Positions 1-8,016 of a stretch of DNA of 64,000 nucleotides are shown here, one piece after another. The notes under the pieces are model-generated. The model was not told the DNA's origin, ran no database searches, and was given only the letters and a program-made list of their open reading frames with translations. Source of the DNA: Bradyrhizobium jicamae (GTDB lineage Bacteria; Pseudomonadota; Alphaproteobacteria; Rhizobiales; Xanthobacteraceae). Location of the stretch: NCBI RefSeq assembly GCF_018130695.1, contig NZ_JAFCJX010000020.1:62001-126000 (forward strand). The letters run 5' to 3'. Position numbers and translations under genes: made by a program. Within the stretch, counting starts at the first letter, position 1, and every line of letters begins with the position of its first letter.

Positions 1-1
1 T

Positions 2-538
2 CGAAACGCTGGGGATCAGCGTGCGTGTCGTGACTTCAACCAGAGCACGCTCGACTTTCTTGTAAACCACACTCAACCGAGCATCGTTGTTCTCGGCGGG
101 AACTGGGGAAATTCTGTCGAGATATCGTCGTTAGTTGATAGGCTGCATTCCTTGGGCAAGACGGTCGTGCTGATCATGCCGCTCCTGAACATCGGCTTCG
201 ACCTACCGCAGCGCTGGATCGAAAAGCAGGTCCGGGTCGGAAGCGCCATCCGCGAATGGAAGGTTGAGGCCGATCCAGGTCTAACGATGAGCGACCTCAG
301 AAGCGAAATTACTCGCGACCTCAACGGATACAGGAACGATCCGCGGCTTATTGCCGTCGATCCGCAGTCCGTGGTCTGCGAGCGTGACCATTGCTATCTG
401 GTCCGGGACGGCCAAGCGAATTTCCGTGATACGGCTCATATCTCGAACGTCAATGCGATGCAGTTCAGGGGATTGTTCGATGCGGCTTTCAAATCCGCGC
501 TCCGCGTCGGAACGGAAGCCGACAAAACGCTGAATTGA
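2..538 (+). CDS. C-terminal part of an acyltransferase with an SGNH domain (5' end outside window)
   Basis: The reading frame is open from the first bases of the window, so only the last ~178 residues of the protein are seen. They look like the periplasmic SGNH hydrolase-type domain that ends OafA/YrhL-like membrane acyltransferases, which O-acetylate surface polysaccharides. A hydrophobic strand followed by GGNW fits the family's block III, and near the end the motif DTAH followed by a helix fits the catalytic Asp-x-x-His dyad. The expected N-terminal acyltransferase-3 membrane domain would lie upstream of the window. The assignment rests on these short motifs and the general fold pattern, so the family is likely but the substrate is unknown. 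Confidence 0.6.
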   Translation, partial: RNAGDQRACRDFNQSTLDFLVNHTQPSIVVLGGNWGNSVEISSLVDRLHSLGKTVVLIMPLLNIGFDLPQRWIEKQVRVGSAIREWKVEADPGLTMSDLRSEITRDLNGYRNDPRLIAVDPQSVVCERDHCYLVRDGQANFRDTAHISNVNAMQFRGLFDAAFKSALRVGTEADKTLN

Positions 539-826
539 TCCTACGGCGCACCGCACGAACCGGCTTGAAAACGGTACACAGCGTCGGTACACAAGGAGTC
601 CACCGGGCGGCTAAAAACCCTAGCAAATTCAGATTTTCTGGATGGTGGCGATCCAGTCCTTTCCTGGGCACCACTTTTCCTTTGGATGTCCCCCAAAGCG
701 GTAATCCGGAGCCTTAAGCCGGTGATCGCCGAGGCCCGATCTTCCTTTTAGCTGTTGCGATCACGATATTTGTCCTCGACGTGGTCGCGAGGATTGTGAT
801 TTCGTTGACCCAAAGGATTCCGGACT
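539..826. other. intergenic stretch with no supported gene
   Basis: I see no convincing coding frame, RNA gene or strong terminator here. It separates the acyltransferase tail from the first toxin-antitoxin pair and probably holds the promoter of that pair. Confidence 0.4.
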
Positions 827-1036
827 ATGGCAACGCTCGACATCAGTCGCTTGACGCCCAAGGAACGGCTCGACCTCATCAGCGAGCTTTGGGACAGCCT
901 TTCCGCTACCGACGTACAGCTGACTCCCGAGCAGCAAGCTGAGCTAGGCCGCCGGCTTGCGACCTTCGACGCGGATCGCCGCGATGCGATCCCCTGGGAG
1001 GAGATTGACGCCGAGTTCGATCGCCGGTCGCGGTAA
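827..1036 (+). CDS. antitoxin of a type II toxin-antitoxin pair (addiction-module, Unstab_antitox-like)
   Basis: A 69-residue acidic protein whose N-terminus (SRLTPKERLDLISELWDSL) and second half (LTPEQQAELGRRL...) match the short helical antitoxins that begin with a 'xxLs.eErleLiaeLWdSL' helix. Such antitoxins wrap around RelE/ParE-fold toxins and usually repress their own operon. Its stop codon TAA is directly followed by the GTG start of the toxin gene, so the two are translationally linked. The gene context (accessory edge, second TA pair 250 bp away) fits. I am confident of the type, less of the exact family. Confidence 0.85.
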   Translation: MATLDISRLTPKERLDLISELWDSLSATDVQLTPEQQAELGRRLATFDADRRDAIPWEEIDAEFDRRSR

Positions 1037-1330
1037 GTGGTTCGGATACTCTTCACGCGAGCGGCGCGGGCTGATCTCGCCGAAGCCGTTCGCTGGTACG
1101 ACGCGCATGCACCGCACATCGTACCGCAGTTTCGTGACGCCCTGCGAGCCGCGCTAACGCGGATCGGAGATAATCCCAAACAGTTCACGCCAGTTTACAG
1201 AGAGACGCGCCGCGCGTTGCTGCGCCGATTCCCATACGTCATTGTGTTTCGTGAGACGCGCGATGCAATCTATGTCGTTGCAGTCTTCCACACGAGCCGT
1301 GATCCCTTGATTTGGCAACGTCGCTCGTAG
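1037..1330 (+). CDS. RelE/ParE-family toxin
   Basis: A 97-residue basic protein with the ParE/RelE pattern: an N-terminal beta strand (VRILFTRAA), helix with ADLAEAVRWYD, then RRALLRRFPYVIVFRE and a final strand VVAVFHTSRDP. The conserved arginine/phenylalanine strand 'RRFPYVIVFR' and the HxxRdP ending are typical of the superfamily. Members either cleave ribosome-bound mRNA or poison DNA gyrase; the sequence does not decide which. Start chosen as GTG immediately after the antitoxin stop codon, since no ATG is available. It is full length for the family. Confidence 0.88.
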   Translation: MVRILFTRAARADLAEAVRWYDAHAPHIVPQFRDALRAALTRIGDNPKQFTPVYRETRRALLRRFPYVIVFRETRDAIYVVAVFHTSRDPLIWQRRS

Positions 1331-1590
1331 CATCACTGGATGATCGCAGGATTCGCCCGCCTTGGATTTGCTAGTACCGACTTCGATCGGGCGCAGGCAC
1401 GCCGTGAATGCGCTCGCGCTGCGCTTCGAGCCAAACCAAACGCTTCATTGCCGACTTCTTGAGCGAGGCAGACAGTTTCAGATGCATCGCGCGAAATTCG
1501 GGCGCGGCTGATCCAGTCGTTCAGCTCGTGCAAGTTGAGTTTTGCCACAGCTTCCTCGGTCTCCCGGTGCGCGCGATCGTTCGCCCAACA
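1331..1590. other. intergenic stretch between two convergent toxin-antitoxin operons
   Basis: The two TA operons point toward each other across this stretch. On the minus strand a short open stretch begins with a GTG codon (KLNLHELNDWISRARISR) and seems to continue in a different frame, as a gene remnant with a frameshift would. I cannot name it and do not call it a gene. Confidence 0.35.
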
Positions 1591-1890
1591 TCAATCCTCC
1601 GGGAAGAGCAATCGCTCGTAGTCCCGCGCGCCGTGCAGAACATGGATCACCTCGATCGTGTCTGCACCGACGCGATAGAAAATCAGGTAGTTGCCGAACG
1701 GGCGGCGACGGATGCCATGATCTTCATAGCGTGGCACCAAAGGATAGCCGCGAGGTGCATCGGCCAATGATTCGCATCGCGCACGAAGTTCACGGACGAG
1801 CTTGAGCGCGCTCTGCGGACTCTGCTCCGCCACATAGGTCGTGATCTGCTCGATGTCGGCCTCGGCTTCTGCGGTGAGGACAACGATCAC
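1591..1890 (-). CDS. parE: ParE-family toxin
   Basis: A 99-residue protein with the ParE fold signature: N-terminal IVVLTAEAEADIEQI, a helix with ALKLVRELRARCESLADAPRGYP, then GIRRRPFGNYLIFYRV and a C-terminal strand IEVIHVLHGARDYERLL. The pattern 'R..pfg.Y.ifYrv....iev..vlHgaRd' is characteristic of ParE/RelE toxins. The start overlaps the stop of the upstream antitoxin gene by four bases (ATGA), so translation is coupled. ParE proteins typically inhibit gyrase; that activity is inferred from the family only. Confidence 0.92.
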   Translation of the reverse strand: MIVVLTAEAEADIEQITTYVAEQSPQSALKLVRELRARCESLADAPRGYPLVPRYEDHGIRRRPFGNYLIFYRVGADTIEVIHVLHGARDYERLLFPED

Positions 1891-2144
1891 GTGCGTTTGA
1901 TCTTGGTCGCGAACTTCTTTTCCAGGCGATCGAAGACTTTGGAGCTGGGTTCGACCCGGCCCGCGTCCGCGTCGGCCAGCCCGCGTGCAATAGAGGCGTC
2001 TAGTGCAGCGAGTTTTGCTTCTCGCTCCTGAACGAGGCGCACGCCCTCGCGCAGTACCTCACTCTTGGAATGATAGCGGCCGGACTCCACAAGCTTCAGC
2101 ACGAAGCTCTCCAAAGCTTCTCCCAGATCGGCACTCATCGCCAT
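1887..2144 (-). CDS. parD: ParD-family antitoxin
   Basis: An 85-residue protein starting with a ribbon-helix-helix segment (ADLGEALESFVLKLVESGRYHSKSEVLREGVRLVQERE), the classical ParD/CopG pattern, followed by a charged tail that would wrap the toxin. Two possible starts lie two codons apart (M1, M3). It overlaps the toxin gene by four bases. A near-perfect 20-bp inverted repeat lies 20 bp upstream of the start and is a good candidate for its autoregulatory operator. Confidence 0.92.
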   Translation of the reverse strand: MAMSADLGEALESFVLKLVESGRYHSKSEVLREGVRLVQEREAKLAALDASIARGLADADAGRVEPSSKVFDRLEKKFATKIKRT

Positions 2145-2163
2145 GAGATCTCCTCCAAAACAC

Positions 2164-2183
2164 CCAACAATAACTATTATTGG
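2164..2183 (-). promoter_or_regulatory. putative ParD operator (20-bp imperfect palindrome)
   Basis: The sequence CCAACAATAA/CTATTATTGG matches its own reverse complement at 16 of 20 positions, is AT-rich against the GC-rich surroundings, and lies 20-39 bp before the parD start. Ribbon-helix-helix antitoxins bind such inverted repeats. The role is inferred from position. Confidence 0.6.
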
Positions 2184-2253
2184 AGGGGCAAACTTTCAAG
2201 CGATTTCGATAGGTTAGCTGGCTGCCGGCGCTGCCCTAACAGGCGATGCCGCC

Positions 2254-3525
2254 TCACGCCACCAGCGTCCCCGTCCGCCTCGCCACCGCCTTCTGCACGA
2301 AGTACATCGCAACCACCGACACGATTGCCGTCGCGATCACGATGTAGCCGAGCCAGTCGAAGCGGATCAGCGTGCCGTCGGCCTGCTCGGCGATGATTGC
2401 GGCGGCGAGCACCGAGCCGAGGCCGCCGGAGAGTTGCTGCAGTGAGGCGCTCACCGCGCTGAAGGCGCCGCGCTGGCTGGCGTCGGGGATGGCCGAGATC
2501 AGCGCCTGCGACGGGATCATCCGCGAGAAGATGCCGACGAACATCAGCACGTTGACGACGATGACGGTCAGTAGCGTCGACGGACCGAGATGGGTGTAGA
2601 TCAGCACCATGATGATGGACACGATGCTGCCGAACACGAACATCGGATATTTGCCGAACCGGTCTGAGGCGCGGCCCACCATGGGGCCCGTGACGATGCT
2701 GAACAGGCCGGAGACCAGATAGATTGTCGGCAGATGGGTGATGTCGATGCCGAGATTGTGCACGGTGTAGGCGCTGCCGAAAGGCATCAGCATGTAGCCG
2801 CCGGTCGCAAGCAGCGTCGTGACGCCGAAGGCCAGCGTGTAACGGCGCTCGCCGACGGTTGCGATCAAATGGCGGAACGGATTGCTGTCGTGCTGCAGCT
2901 TGAGATGGCCGTCGACCGGCTGCATCGCGAAGGCAATGACGATGATGGCGATGATCGAGATGCCGACGATCGCGACAAAGCAGATGTGCCAGCTCCAGTG
3001 ATTGGCGAGATAGAGTCCGGCGGGAACGCCGAGCACCTGGCTTGCGGCGAACGCGGTCTGCACGAAGCCCATCACGCGGCCGCGCAGATGCAGCGCGAAC
3101 AGGTCGGTGGTGATGGCGAGCACGATCGAGCCGATCACGCCGCCGAACACGCCGGTCACGATGCGGCCGAGCAGCAGCACGTGGTAGTTCGGCGCCACCG
3201 CGCAGAGCAGGGTGCCGAGCGTGAAGCCGACGTAGAAGAACAGCAGCAGCCGCTTGCGGTCGAAGCGATCGGCGAAGCCGGCGGCGAGGATGCCGGAGAT
3301 GCCGGCGCTGAAAGCATAGGCCGAGACCGCCACGCCGAATTGCGCCGGGGTGATGTTGAGCGCGGGCATCAGGATGGCGCCGAGCGGCGACATGATCACG
3401 AAGTCGAGAATGATCGTGAATTGCGTGAAGGCGAGCAGCGCGATCAGCAGCGACTGGTAGCGGGTAAAGCCCTGCTGGCTTTCCCGGGGGGCGTCGATCG
3501 GCGCGGCGACGGTCTGTTCGGTCAT
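2254..3525 (-). CDS. MFS transporter, drug/sugar efflux type (DHA1-like)
   Basis: A 423-residue polytopic membrane protein with about 12 hydrophobic segments. The loop between helices 2 and 3 has the MFS motif A form (AAGFADRFDRKRLLL), repeated in the second half as MVGRASDRFGKYPMF, the usual internal duplication. The N-terminus (about 24 residues) is cytoplasmic. Proton-driven export of a small molecule is the family role; the substrate cannot be read from the sequence. It is a single gene divergent from rnd across 213 bp. Confidence 0.85.
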   Translation of the reverse strand: MTEQTVAAPIDAPRESQQGFTRYQSLLIALLAFTQFTIILDFVIMSPLGAILMPALNITPAQFGVAVSAYAFSAGISGILAAGFADRFDRKRLLLFFYVGFTLGTLLCAVAPNYHVLLLGRIVTGVFGGVIGSIVLAITTDLFALHLRGRVMGFVQTAFAASQVLGVPAGLYLANHWSWHICFVAIVGISIIAIIVIAFAMQPVDGHLKLQHDSNPFRHLIATVGERRYTLAFGVTTLLATGGYMLMPFGSAYTVHNLGIDITHLPTIYLVSGLFSIVTGPMVGRASDRFGKYPMFVFGSIVSIIMVLIYTHLGPSTLLTVIVVNVLMFVGIFSRMIPSQALISAIPDASQRGAFSAVSASLQQLSGGLGSVLAAAIIAEQADGTLIRFDWLGYIVIATAIVSVVAMYFVQKAVARRTGTLVA

Positions 3526-3738
3526 GACTCTTGTTCTTGGATGCGGGAGGAGGCGGGCGTCGGCAACAGATAGGGAGGCCGGGAGACGATTTCATCGGGC
3601 GAGATGCGGAATTCCGGGCGAAAAATCGCTTGATTGCGTGCCCTTTCCGCCACAGGAAAAGAGCTACCCGCTCGCCTCCGCAGCCCCGGAGCGCTAGTGT
3701 CATTCCCGAATCGACGTCAAGAGTTGAGGCCTTCGTTC

Positions 3739-4353
3739 ATGACCATCCGCCTGCATCGCGGCGACCTGCCGGATCTGTCCCGCTATACCGACTCTGTCGC
3801 GATCGACACCGAGACCATGGGGCTGCATCCGCATCGCGACCGGCTCTGCGTGGTGCAGATGTCGAATGGCGACGGCACCGCCGACGTGATCCAGATCCCG
3901 AAGGGCCACACCGATTCGCCGAACCTGAAGGCACTACTCGGCAATCCAGAGATCACCAAGATCTTCCACTTCGCGCGCTTCGACGTCGCGGTGCTCTTTC
4001 ATACTTTCGGCGTGATGCCGCAGCCGGTCTACTGCACCAAGATCGCCTCGCGGCTGTGCCGCACCTATACCGACCGCCACGGCCTGAAGGATCTGGTGCG
4101 CGAGGTGCTGAACGTCGAACTGTCCAAGCAGCAGCAGTCGAGCGATTGGGGTGCGACCGCGCTCAGCGAAGCCCAGCTTGCCTATGCCGCCTCCGACGTG
4201 CTGCATCTGCATGCCCTGCGCGACAAGCTCGATGTCATGCTGGCGCGCGAGGGGCGGACCGAGCTCGCCAGGTCTTGCTTCGACTTCCTGCCCTCCCGCG
4301 CCAGGCTCGACCTCGACGGCTGGGAGGCCGAGGACATTTTCGCCCATTCTTAA
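3739..4353 (+). CDS. rnd: ribonuclease D-like 3'-5' exonuclease
   Basis: A 204-residue DEDDy exonuclease. The DxE motif is in VAIDTETMGL near residue 20, a second Asp in FHFARFDVAVL, and the Y-x(3)-D motif in AQLAYAASDVLHL. It is much shorter than E. coli RNase D (about 375 aa), lacking the HRDC domains, as is usual for this alphaproteobacterial form. Likely role: 3' trimming of structured RNA. The longer frame upstream lacks family similarity; the ATG at 3739 has a GAGG ribosome site nine bases before it. It stands directly before the lpt cluster. Confidence 0.88.
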   Translation: MTIRLHRGDLPDLSRYTDSVAIDTETMGLHPHRDRLCVVQMSNGDGTADVIQIPKGHTDSPNLKALLGNPEITKIFHFARFDVAVLFHTFGVMPQPVYCTKIASRLCRTYTDRHGLKDLVREVLNVELSKQQQSSDWGATALSEAQLAYAASDVLHLHALRDKLDVMLAREGRTELARSCFDFLPSRARLDLDGWEAEDIFAHS

Positions 4354-4540
4354 AGTCCGCCGGGCATGATGGGCCGGAGCGATCCCCCGGCATTTGCCGG
4401 ATGATTGGGGGCGGGTTCCGCCCCGTTTCGGCCAAACTGTTCACGCGTGGTCGGGAGATGGGGCGCGACGTGAGGTCCGGGCTGCATATTCGGCCCGTCC
4501 CGGGTAGAATGGCGGATACTGATCGCCTTTCGGAGCAGCG

Positions 4541-5284
4541 GTGAATTCGGTTCAGAATCCAGCCTATGTCGCAGGTCTCGAGGCGCGCTTCGCCGCCGCC
4601 GCGCGCCATAGCCGCATGGTGCGGATCCTGCGCATCGCGGTGCCGGCGGCGGTGGCGCTGTCGATGGCTGTCATCGTGTTCGTGTCCGTCTTCAACAAGT
4701 TCCGCGTCAACCTGCCGAAGCTGCCGGTCGATATCGGCAATGTCGTCGTCTCCGGCACCAAGGTCACGATGGAATCGCCGCATATGGCCGGCTTCTCCTC
4801 GACCGACAAGCGTCCCTACGAGGTCTGGGCCAAGGCCGCGATCCAGGATCTCACCGATCCTGATCATGTCGAGCTGAAGATCGTCCGCGCCAAGGTACAG
4901 ATGGAAGACAAGTCGACGGTGACGCTGGATGCGAAAACCGGCTTCTACGACAGCAAGCAGTCATTGCTCGAATTGAAGAAGGATATCTTCCTGCAGTCGT
5001 CGACGGGCTATGAGGCAAAGCTCTCGCAGGCGCTGATCGACATCAACAAGGGCATGGTGACGTCGGAGGAGCATGTCGACGTCAAGCTGCTTCAGGGTAC
5101 GCTGACCTCGGACCGGCTCCGCATCATCAACAGCGGCGAGGTCGTGCGCTTCGAGGGCAATGTGGTGATGGATCTGGACAAGCTCGGCGACGGCAACGCG
5201 CCGCCTGCGCCGGCCGCGGCAGAGCCCGAGCCAGCGCCGCCGCCGCCCGCGCCGAAGCCGCGCAAATCCGCCACTCCCAGATGA
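4541..5284 (+). CDS. lptC: LPS export protein LptC
   Basis: A 247-residue protein with one membrane segment (about residues 28-50, LRIAVPAAVALSMAVIVFVS) and a periplasmic beta-jellyroll part (residues 55-210). It ends in a Pro/Ala-rich tail. LptC sits on the LptB2FG inner-membrane transporter and hands lipopolysaccharide to LptA. The GTG start has a CGGAGCAG ribosome site. Its stop codon overlaps the lptA start region (ATGA-type junction at 5281-5284), so the genes are co-translated. Position before lptA, lptB and rpoN is the standard alphaproteobacterial order. Confidence 0.9.
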   Translation: MNSVQNPAYVAGLEARFAAAARHSRMVRILRIAVPAAVALSMAVIVFVSVFNKFRVNLPKLPVDIGNVVVSGTKVTMESPHMAGFSSTDKRPYEVWAKAAIQDLTDPDHVELKIVRAKVQMEDKSTVTLDAKTGFYDSKQSLLELKKDIFLQSSTGYEAKLSQALIDINKGMVTSEEHVDVKLLQGTLTSDRLRIINSGEVVRFEGNVVMDLDKLGDGNAPPAPAAAEPEPAPPPPAPKPRKSATPR

Positions 5285-5985
5285 TAGCGATGGTCAAATT
5301 GTTTTCGCGAAGCGTAGCCGCGGCGACCTTTGCGCTCGCGCTGATGGTGTCCGGCAATGCCTGGGCGCAAGGCACGATGTCGGGCGTGCCCAACGCCATG
5401 CAGGGCTTCTCGCAGAACCGCGACCAGCCGATCCAGATCGAGGCGGCTTCGCTTGAGATGCACGACAAGCAGAAGGAAGCGACCTTTTCCGGCAATGTGA
5501 AGGTGGTGCAGGGCGACACCACCATGACCTCGAAGTCGCTGGTCGTGTTCTACGAGGATAAATCCTCGCAACCGGCGGCCGCGCCGAAAGCTGCTGCCAA
5601 GCCCGCGAAGGGCGCGCCGATGCAGTCGACCCAGCCGGGGCCGGGCGGCTCGTCGTCGATCAAGCGGCTGGAGGCGCGCGGCAACGTCGTCGTCACCCAG
5701 AAGGAGCAGGTCGTCACCGGCGACACCGCGATCTTCGACACCAAGGCCAATCTGATCACGATGCAGGGCGGCGTGGTGCTGACCCAGTGCCAGAACGTGT
5801 TGCGCGGCGACAAGCTGCTGGTCGACATGACCACCGGCGTTTCCCGCGTCGAGTCCAACAGCGGCAAGGTGCAGGGCCTGTTCATGCAGACGCAGGGCGG
5901 CGGGCAGGGCAAGGGCTGCGGCACGCCGGTGGCACCCGGCTCGGGACCGACGATGCCGTCGCTGATTCCGGGCAGCAAGAAGTAG
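5281..5985 (+). CDS. lptA: LPS transport periplasmic protein LptA, copy 1
   Basis: A 234-residue secreted protein: signal peptide of about 34 residues ending AWA-QG, then the OstA/LptA beta-jellyroll. Conserved blocks are QPIQIEAASLEMHDKQKEA, GNVKVVQGDTTMTSK and the second half KRLEARGNVVVTQKEQVVTGDTAIFD. An Ala/Pro/Lys-rich insert separates the halves. LptA oligomers bridge the periplasm for LPS. The start overlaps the end of lptC; an alternative ATG lies at 5290. The next gene is a close paralogue, which is unusual. Confidence 0.9.
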   Translation: MIAMVKLFSRSVAAATFALALMVSGNAWAQGTMSGVPNAMQGFSQNRDQPIQIEAASLEMHDKQKEATFSGNVKVVQGDTTMTSKSLVVFYEDKSSQPAAAPKAAAKPAKGAPMQSTQPGPGGSSSIKRLEARGNVVVTQKEQVVTGDTAIFDTKANLITMQGGVVLTQCQNVLRGDKLLVDMTTGVSRVESNSGKVQGLFMQTQGGGQGKGCGTPVAPGSGPTMPSLIPGSKK

Positions 5986-5993
5986 GGAGCAAG

Positions 5994-6674
5994 ATGCCCT
6001 TTCCGCGCATCCTTGCCGTCATCGTCTTCGGTCTCGCGCTGATCGCGATCGAGAGGGTGTGGGCGCAAGGCAGCGCGTCGGTGCCCAACGCCATGCAGGG
6101 CTTTGCGCAGAATCGCGACCAGCCGATTCATATCGAGGCGGCCTCGCTCGAGATGCGCGACAAGAAAAAGGAAGCGACCTTCGCCGGTGGGGTGAAGGTG
6201 GTGCAGGGCGACACAGTCATGACCTCGAAGACGCTGGTCGCGTTCTACGAGGACAAATCGGCCCAGCCCTCGACGCCGCCTGCAGGCACCAAGGACGCCA
6301 AGGCAGGCAAGATCGAGCCGACGCCGTCACCCACGCCGGCCGGCCCCGGCGGCTCCTCGTCGATCAAGCGGCTCGAGGCGCGCGGCAACGTGGTCGTGAC
6401 CCAGAAGGATCAGGTCGTGACCGGCGAGGTCGCGATCTTCGACACCAAGGCCAATCTGATCACCATGACGGGCGGTGTGGTCCTGACCCAATGCAAAAAC
6501 GTGGTGCGCGGCGACCGCCTCCGGGTCGACATGATCACCGGCGTCTCGCGGGTCGAGTCCGACAGCCGGGTCCAGGTGACGGTGGCGCAGGGACAGGAGG
6601 GCCAGGGCTGCGCGGCTTCGCCGCCGGCCCAGCCCGCCGCCACGCCGTCGCCGACATCGACGAAATCCAGATAG
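5994..6674 (+). CDS. lptA: LPS transport protein LptA, tandem paralogue (copy 2)
   Basis: A 226-residue protein closely similar to the gene just upstream: shared blocks include VPNAMQGFxQNRDQPI, IEAASLEM, VKVVQGDT, MTSK, FYEDKS, GGSSSIKRLEARGNVVVTQK and IFDTKANLITM. It has its own signal peptide (about 24 residues, ending VWA-QG) and its own ribosome site (AGGGAG six bases before the ATG). The C-terminal tails of the two copies differ. The pair looks like a tandem duplication. The encoded protein could form mixed LptA filaments or be specialised; that is inference. A longer frame upstream is rejected because it overlaps copy 1. Confidence 0.88.
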   Translation: MPFPRILAVIVFGLALIAIERVWAQGSASVPNAMQGFAQNRDQPIHIEAASLEMRDKKKEATFAGGVKVVQGDTVMTSKTLVAFYEDKSAQPSTPPAGTKDAKAGKIEPTPSPTPAGPGGSSSIKRLEARGNVVVTQKDQVVTGEVAIFDTKANLITMTGGVVLTQCKNVVRGDRLRVDMITGVSRVESDSRVQVTVAQGQEGQGCAASPPAQPAATPSPTSTKSR

Positions 6675-6936
6675 ATCAATATGTTAGATAATATTTTGGC
6701 GGCGCGAGGTTGAAGCCGGCCGTGCGAGACTGTATTTACTGATGCAGTCCGACGAGGGATGCGCCGAGGGGGATTGGCGGCGTCGGTCTTGGTTTGAGCA
6801 TGATTTTTCGGGAAGACGCTGCGCACGCGTCGGGGTCATGCGGGTGGGGCATCGCTTCAATCAAGGTTCGCGTGCGAATCGTTTCATCCGCGGGCAAGGT
6901 CGCGGGATCACGGCATAAGGGCTGAGCGAAGCAGGG
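6675..6936 (+). promoter_or_regulatory. lptA2-lptB intergenic region with a degenerate palindromic repeat
   Basis: The 262 bp before lptB are non-coding. An AT-rich start is followed by a degenerate copy of the GCATGAT repeat family (6798-6841; GCATGATTTTTCGGG ... GGTCATGC). The lptB-rpoN part may have its own promoter here. Confidence 0.4.
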
Positions 6937-7926
6937 ATGGTGGACTTACTCGGCATGTTCCGAAGGCGCCCTGCGAAGCGCAGCCCGGGCTTCGCGCGCT
7001 CGCGCGAGGACATCACCGCGGTTGACGATTCCTTTGGCGAGATGCTGACGAGCCCGGTGCGTGACGCGCCGCCGATCGCGCGCGCGGCTGCGATGCCGGG
7101 ACTGGAACTGCAGGCCGTCGAGCCGCCGCGGGCCGAGGAGGCGCCGCGTCCGCGCGCCAAGGCCAGGAGCAACGGCGCCGCTGCCCCCAATCTGATCAAG
7201 CGGCCGGGCTACCTGGCTGTGCATAGCGTGGAAAAAAGCTTCGGCACCCGGCAGGTCGTGCGCGGTGTAAGCATCTATGTCCGCCGCGGCGAGGCGGTCG
7301 GCCTGCTCGGCCCGAACGGTGCCGGCAAGACCACCGTGTTCTACATGATCACCGGCCTGATCAAGGCCGATCGCGGCGCGATCGAGCTCGATGGCCACGA
7401 CGTCACCAAGCTGCCGATGTATCAGCGCGCGCGGCTCGGCATCGGCTATCTGCCGCAGGAAGCCTCGATCTTCCGCGGCCTGTCGGTGGAACAGAACATC
7501 CGCGCCGTGCTCGAAGTCGTCGAGCCCTCGAAAAAGAAGCGCGAGCACGAGCTCGATTCGCTGCTCGACGAATTCAACATCACGCGCCTGCGCAAAAGCC
7601 CTTCAATTGCGCTGTCCGGCGGTGAGCGGCGCCGCGTCGAGATCGCGCGCGCTCTCGCCACGCGCCCGAACTACATGCTGCTCGACGAACCCTTTGCCGG
7701 CATCGATCCGATCGCGGTCGGCGACATTCAGGACCTGGTGCGCCATCTCACCAATCGCGGCATCGGCGTCTTGATCACCGACCACAATGTCCGCGAAACG
7801 CTCGGCCTTACCGATCGCGCCTACATCGTGTATGCCGGAGAAATCTTGACGGAAGGCAGTCCGGAAGAGATCGTTAACAACCCGGATGTACGACGCCTTT
7901 ACCTTGGCGAGGAATTCCGCCTCTAA
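6937..7926 (+). CDS. lptB: LPS export ABC transporter ATPase LptB with a long N-terminal extension
   Basis: A 329-residue ATPase. Walker A GPNGAGKT is at residues 125-132, the Q-loop region YLPQEASIF at 171-179, signature LSGGERRR at 226-233, Walker B MLLDEPF at 247-253 and the switch histidine in TDHNV at 281-285. These match LptB, which powers LPS extraction with LptFG. E. coli LptB is about 241 aa and starts close to the residue-93 position here, so the first ~90 residues (Arg/Pro/Ala-rich, probably disordered) are an extension. The ATG at 6937 has a poor ribosome site, and an internal start is possible. Confidence 0.92.
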   Translation: MVDLLGMFRRRPAKRSPGFARSREDITAVDDSFGEMLTSPVRDAPPIARAAAMPGLELQAVEPPRAEEAPRPRAKARSNGAAAPNLIKRPGYLAVHSVEKSFGTRQVVRGVSIYVRRGEAVGLLGPNGAGKTTVFYMITGLIKADRGAIELDGHDVTKLPMYQRARLGIGYLPQEASIFRGLSVEQNIRAVLEVVEPSKKKREHELDSLLDEFNITRLRKSPSIALSGGERRRVEIARALATRPNYMLLDEPFAGIDPIAVGDIQDLVRHLTNRGIGVLITDHNVRETLGLTDRAYIVYAGEILTEGSPEEIVNNPDVRRLYLGEEFRL

Positions 7927-8016
7927 CCCTTTTTTCGTTTCAGTCAAGCCGTGTACATCGGCTTTGGACTAGGATAAGCAAGAATCGAGCCAACTTTTGG
8001 GATCGTTCTTGCCTCC

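Noticed and set aside
539..826. Possible attachment site or integrase remnant
   Set aside because: No tRNA, no direct repeat to a tRNA end in the window and no recognisable integrase motif.
2177..3703. 508-residue minus-strand frame overlapping the MFS gene
   Set aside because: Frame-shifted shadow; Arg/His-rich and without membrane segments, while the 423-residue frame is a clear transporter.
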